A stretch of 64,000 nucleotides of DNA from JALYUA01 sp038253555 (GTDB lineage Bacteria; Acidobacteriota; Thermoanaerobaculia; UBA5066; Gp7-AA6), in the NCBI GenBank assembly GCA_038253555.1, contig JBBSGZ010000002.1, positions 8,155-72,154 on the forward strand, written 5' to 3'. Each line of letters starts with the position of its first letter. The first letter of the stretch is position 1. Positions 60,739 to 64,000 of this stretch are shown here, piece after piece. The notes beneath the pieces are model-generated. The model saw only the letters and a list, made by a program, of their open reading frames with translations, was not told where the DNA came from and did not search any database. Position numbers and translations under genes: made by a program.

Positions 60739-63111
60739 CTAGGACGCAAGATTCATGCAGCGAAGCAGCTGCCCGAATCGGGGATCGCCGCGAAGGTCGT
60801 CAAAAGCAGGGTTTACCTTGACGAAAAGGGATTCGAAAGTCCGCTTCTTGCAGGCCTTTTCGAGCCACTCGAGAGCGGCGTTTTTTTCGCCGAGGTTCTG
60901 GTAAATCGCCGCGATAGAACCGGGCGAAACGTAGCGCGTCCCGGCGAGCGATATCAGCTGCTCGATCGTCTTCTGCGCACCGGCTCGATCGCCGGCCAGC
61001 GCCTGCGCGCGGCCCAGGGAGAAGAGCCCGAACGCGGAGCCGCCAACAACGGTCGCCGCGGCTCGAAACTCGTCGATCGCTTCCTGGGTCATTCCCTTGG
61101 CTGCGTACACCTCGCCCGCGAGGAGATGCGTCGGTGCAAAACTCGTATCCAACCCCCTCGCCTTGCGGGTCTCCTCGATCGCGCGATCGTACTGACGCGC
61201 GTAGAGGAACGCTCTGGCGAGGTTGACCTGAATGATCGCGGAGAATGGGTCGATCTCCCTGGCGCGTTGCAGTTCTCGGACCGCTTCTTCAGATCTGGCG
61301 AGCCCGATCAGCTGAAGCCCGTACCAGTGGTGCGCCGTCGCGTCGTTGGGATCGAGCTCGATCGCTTTCCTGTATTGGGCCTCGGCGGAGCTCCAATCGT
61401 GCTCATAGTCCGTCAACACGACACCAAGCGTGGCGTGCGCGTGGGCCAGGCCGTCGTCGATCTCCAGAGCCTTGCGCGCCGCCGCTCTTGCCCGCGGAAA
61501 GGCCTCTTCCGGCCCGAGGATGCTGTAGGCCGGAAGAACGGCGTAGGCGTCCGCCAGCCCCGAGTACGCGAGCGCGTAAGAAGGGTCCTTTTCGATCGCC
61601 TTCTCGAAGTACTCGATGCTCCTCGCAAGCTCCGTTTCGGTTCTCTTCTCCCAGGCATATCGGCCCTTCAAGTAGAACTGATAGGCCTCCGTGTTCGCCG
61701 TGTCCAGCTTGACGACCTTCTGTTTTTCGTCTCCGCTCAAGCGCAGGCGCAGCTTTTCCGAGATCTCCTTCGAGATCGACTCCTGAAGTCCCAGGATCTC
61801 CGAGAGCTTCCGGTCGTAGTGGTTGCCCCAGAGCTGCGTCCCGTTAGCAACGTCGACGAGCTCGGCCTGGACCGCGAGCGTGTCCCCTCGCTGGACCACG
61901 CGGCCCGTCACGATCGCCTGCACGTTCAAGTCCCGTCCCGCCCTCTGTGGATCCACGTCCCGCGCCTTGTAACGAAACGCCGTGGACCGCGCGATCACGC
62001 GAAGGTGAGAGAGTCGGGAGAGGGTGTTGATGACGCCTTCCGTGATCCCGTCGCTCAAGTATTCGGTATTCGGATCTCTGCTTCCGTTGGCGAATGGAAG
62101 AACAGCGATCGAGTCGATGGACCCGCCCGAACGGCCTCTCGAGACAAGAATTGCCGCTAGAGCCAGCGCCGCCGCCGCGGCAACGACGAGGCCGAGCTGC
62201 CCCCGGCGGGGGATTCGTGTCGGAACGGATCTGCCGGCAACCGGGATTCCGGTCACGCCGGACAGGGACTCCAGGTCAAACGCGAGGTCCCGCGCCGACT
62301 GAAAGCGCTCCTCGGGGTTCTTCTCCAGGCAATGGGAGACGATCCGTTCGAGACCAGGAGGGATCTCTTTCTGAGTCGCGGAGAGCGAGGGCGGCTCCTC
62401 TTTGAGAATCGCGCTCATCGTGTCCGCGGCGGTGTCGCCTCGGAAGGCACGCCTGCCCGACAGCATTTCGTAAAGGATCGCCCCGAAAGAAAAGATGTCC
62501 GATCGCGCATCGGAGGGTCGCCCTCGGACCTGTTCGGGCGACATGTACCCGAGCGTGCCGAGAACCATCCCAGGCTCTGTTTCCGGAGATGCGGTCGGCA
62601 GACGGCTTTGCTCGCCGCTTTCGGAATTCTCTCCCGCCAGCTTGGCCAGTCCGAAGTCGAGGATCTTGACTCGCCCGTCGCGCGTCACGAAAACGTTCTC
62701 CGGCTTCAAGTCACGATGCACGATCCCCTTCTCGTGCGCGGCAGCCAGACCGTGCGCGAACTGGAGAGCATGGCCGAGCGCCTTGCGGTGGGTGAACGCT
62801 CCTCCCGCGAGCCTGCTGCGCAGCGTTTCCCCTTCGAGGAGCTCCTGAACGACGTACGGCGACCCGTCCTGCGTTCCGATGTCGTAGACGGCGGTGATGT
62901 TGGGGTGGTTCAACAACCCTGCCGCCCGCGCCTCCTGCTCAAAGCGTCGCAGGCGGTCCGGGTCCTGCGAGAGCGAGGCCGGCAGCACCTTGATCGCCAC
63001 CTCGCGGCCGAGTCGAGGGTCCCGGGCTCGGTAGACCTCTCCCATCCCGCCCGCGCCGAGCGGGGAGACGATCTCGTAAGGCCCGAGCCGGGTACCGGAG
63101 AAAAGCGGCAA
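60739..63111 (-). CDS. Membrane-bound Ser/Thr protein kinase with TolB-like and TPR domains
   Basis: 790 residues. N-terminal PknB-type kinase (about 10-275): GAGGMGEVYRARD, VAIKVLP, catalytic HRDLKPENV, DFGLAK, APE-equivalent GYMSPEQVRG. A single membrane helix follows (about 308-325, LGLVVAAAAALALAAILV). The extracytoplasmic part starts with the TolB-like IAVLPFANGSRDPNTEYLSDGITEGVINTLSRL and continues with about 6-7 TPR units (AYQFYLKGRYAWEKRTE, AYSGLADAYAVLPAYS, AHHWYGLQLIGLARSEEAVRELQ). This architecture is abundant in Acidobacteriota. Partners are unknown. Confidence 0.94.
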   Translation of the reverse strand: MPLFSGTRLGPYEIVSPLGAGGMGEVYRARDPRLGREVAIKVLPASLSQDPDRLRRFEQEARAAGLLNHPNITAVYDIGTQDGSPYVVQELLEGETLRSRLAGGAFTHRKALGHALQFAHGLAAAHEKGIVHRDLKPENVFVTRDGRVKILDFGLAKLAGENSESGEQSRLPTASPETEPGMVLGTLGYMSPEQVRGRPSDARSDIFSFGAILYEMLSGRRAFRGDTAADTMSAILKEEPPSLSATQKEIPPGLERIVSHCLEKNPEERFQSARDLAFDLESLSGVTGIPVAGRSVPTRIPRRGQLGLVVAAAAALALAAILVSRGRSGGSIDSIAVLPFANGSRDPNTEYLSDGITEGVINTLSRLSHLRVIARSTAFRYKARDVDPQRAGRDLNVQAIVTGRVVQRGDTLAVQAELVDVANGTQLWGNHYDRKLSEILGLQESISKEISEKLRLRLSGDEKQKVVKLDTANTEAYQFYLKGRYAWEKRTETELARSIEYFEKAIEKDPSYALAYSGLADAYAVLPAYSILGPEEAFPRARAAARKALEIDDGLAHAHATLGVVLTDYEHDWSSAEAQYRKAIELDPNDATAHHWYGLQLIGLARSEEAVRELQRAREIDPFSAIIQVNLARAFLYARQYDRAIEETRKARGLDTSFAPTHLLAGEVYAAKGMTQEAIDEFRAAATVVGGSAFGLFSLGRAQALAGDRAGAQKTIEQLISLAGTRYVSPGSIAAIYQNLGEKNAALEWLEKACKKRTFESLFVKVNPAFDDLRGDPRFGQLLRCMNLAS

Positions 63112-63130
63112 GACATTGGGATTTTAGTCC

Positions 63131-63418
63131 GTGGAGCCTTTCCTCATCGCCGCGCCTGATTTGAGCGGTCATGGAGGCACCACGCCGGTTTCGATTCGGC
63201 ACACCTTCGCCTCCTGGCTGGCGATCGCCGGGACACCTCTGCGGACGATCCAGGAGCTTCTCGGCCACGCGGACATCCGCATGACGATCCGCTACGCGCA
63301 CCTCTCTCCGGCCCATCTCCGGGACGCCGTCGAGCTCGTCGGATCTGCGAAAAACTCAAACCGGCTGCGCGAGGGCTGCGCGCCGGAAGAAAACGCCGCG
63401 GGCGGGAACCGGGGCTAA
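63131..63418 (+). pseudogene. Tyrosine recombinase C-terminal fragment
   Basis: About 95 codons. The end of an integrase catalytic domain is clear: IRHTFASWLAIAGTPLRTIQELLGHADIRMTIRYAHLSP with the R-H box, LLGH box and the Tyr nucleophile in RYAHL, then a basic tail. The N-terminal two-thirds is absent, the H of the HxxR box is not present, and the upstream sequence belongs to the kinase promoter region. It lies 16 bases before a tRNA-3'-end-like repeat, the same recombinase/att arrangement as at 13.1 kb, so it probably marks an old integration. Confidence 0.75.
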
Positions 63419-63434
63419 GTCCTTTGAAGAGAAG

Positions 63435-63472
63435 TGGCGGCCCCAACGGGATTCGAACCCGTGCGTCGGCCT
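63435..63472 (-). repeat. tRNA-3'-end-like direct repeat, copy 1
   Basis: 38 bases identical to 63565-63602. On the minus strand they read as a T arm (ACGGG-TTCGAAT-CCCGT), an acceptor 3' strand (TGGGGCC), a discriminator G and CCA. The flanking DNA does not complete a tRNA. Candidate attachment-site copy beside a recombinase fragment. Confidence 0.75.
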
Positions 63473-63564
63473 CCGGGGGGTTCGGGGGGCCACACGGCCC
63501 CTCCGCTCACGGAAGCCAGTCGTGTCCGACACGGCGCAGGAGCGCGCGGCAGAGAGAATGGTGA

Positions 63565-63602
63565 TGGCGGCCCCAACGGGATTCGAACCCGTGCGTCGGC
63601 CT
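63565..63602 (-). repeat. tRNA-3'-end-like direct repeat, copy 2
   Basis: Second copy of the 38-base sequence, 130 bases after the first. It continues into CTTTCAA-like sequence on the minus strand that resembles an anticodon loop (UUC), but the anticodon stem does not pair well and no D arm follows. I do not call a tRNA gene. Confidence 0.7.
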
Positions 63603-64000
63603 TGAAAGAGCGACGAGCGTCCCTTTCCAATGATTCGTCGGCATTCGTATCAGTTCATCGGAGTTGATAAAACTCAATGTTAGAGCGCCTTTCTGTGAGG
63701 TCAGGCCGTAGCGGGTCATGAGCGCCATTCGCACCGATTCGCCGCTGTTCTCCTCGTTCGGTGGGACGCAATGTGGGACGCTGCGAAGGCTCGATTCTCC
63801 GATCTCCAATCGAGGGTGGCCTCAACCATCGTAGAAAGCCGAGGAGTTGACCGAGGTCGGCTAGGAGCCCGTCCAGGTAATCGAAAACGAGAGAAAGTGA
63901 AAACTCTTTTTCGCCACAGTTGGCCCCTAACGCCCGATCGTCACGTGCCGAGGGGTTTCAGTACCCCCGAGATCTCGGTTTTTAGCATTACTCGGACAGA
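63603..64000. other. Terminal stretch without a supported gene
   Basis: No open frame here looks protein-like, the base composition is visibly less GC-rich than the rest of the window, and a short repeated phrase (GTGGGACG, near 63761 and 63774) occurs. It may be the remainder of the decayed element marked by the recombinase fragment. The window ends before the next gene. Confidence 0.3.

Noticed and set aside
63435..63640. Possible tRNA-Glu(UUC) overlapping repeat copy 2
   Set aside because: The loop CTTTCAA is suggestive, but the anticodon stem mismatches and no D arm or 5' acceptor strand follows.

Overview
This is a GC-rich (by eye roughly two-thirds G+C), gene-dense bacterial chromosome segment with many 4-base start/stop overlaps and many GTG/TTG starts. 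The gene content (archaeal-type phosphatidylserine decarboxylase, Ser/Thr kinase with a TPR tail, ScyD/YncE-type secreted propellers, a DUF481 outer-membrane protein, KaiB/KaiC with a hybrid kinase, a complete heme pathway) fits a diderm, aerobic soil-type bacterium. I would guess Acidobacteriota, possibly Thermoanaerobaculia, but this is inference without a search.

Layout. 1-1.8 kb: a DUF465 protein, then psd-pssA for phosphatidylethanolamine synthesis. 1.9-10.7 kb (minus): a translationally coupled run hutH-hutU-giant NtrY-like histidine kinase-exported protein-small ORF; hutI and hutG are not adjacent. 10.9-13 kb: purA, a small lipoprotein and a YkgJ-type cysteine-cluster protein. 13.06-16.47 kb: a 3.4-kb integrated element in the 3' end of an intact tRNA-Lys(UUU) gene, bounded by a 28-bp direct repeat. 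It carries a tyrosine recombinase, a frameshifted ribbon-helix-helix-like ORF, a small ORF and a large terminase subunit, but no capsid or portal gene. 16.7-24.4 kb: accessory genes including two secreted beta-propellers (one with a broken C-terminus), a palindrome cluster, UdgX, an ACT protein and a DUF481 porin-like protein.

24.4-27.8 kb: a POT peptide transporter and a CPA2/Kef-type antiporter. 27.8-42.7 kb: the whole glutamyl-tRNA-to-protoheme pathway in two arms, ccsA-hemA-hemC-hemD-hemB-hemL (minus) and hemE-hemN-hemH-hemY (plus), separated by yceI and aconitase. An ABC-2 exporter pair follows hemY. 44.5-48 kb (minus): a molybdopterin oxidoreductase, a cation diffusion facilitator and a c-type cytochrome.

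48.2-49.2 kb: two tandem small, secreted, Lys-rich proteins. Each has its own terminator and an almost identical promoter architecture (an 11-bp-spaced direct repeat at a fixed distance from the -10). 49.4-53.3 kb: an Lhr-type helicase. 53.3-57.5 kb (minus): a kaiC-kaiB-hybrid histidine kinase operon. 58-64 kb: a zinc-ribbon protein, a lipoprotein interrupted by an in-frame amber codon, a GYD protein, a degenerate IS3 remnant, a Ser/Thr kinase-TPR protein, and a recombinase fragment next to two copies of a 38-bp tRNA-3'-end-like repeat.

Recurring features are TAnnnT -10-like hexamers only 4-15 nt upstream of start codons, suggesting leaderless or near-leaderless transcripts, and several frame-disrupted genes. 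The disruptions may be real decay or assembly errors.
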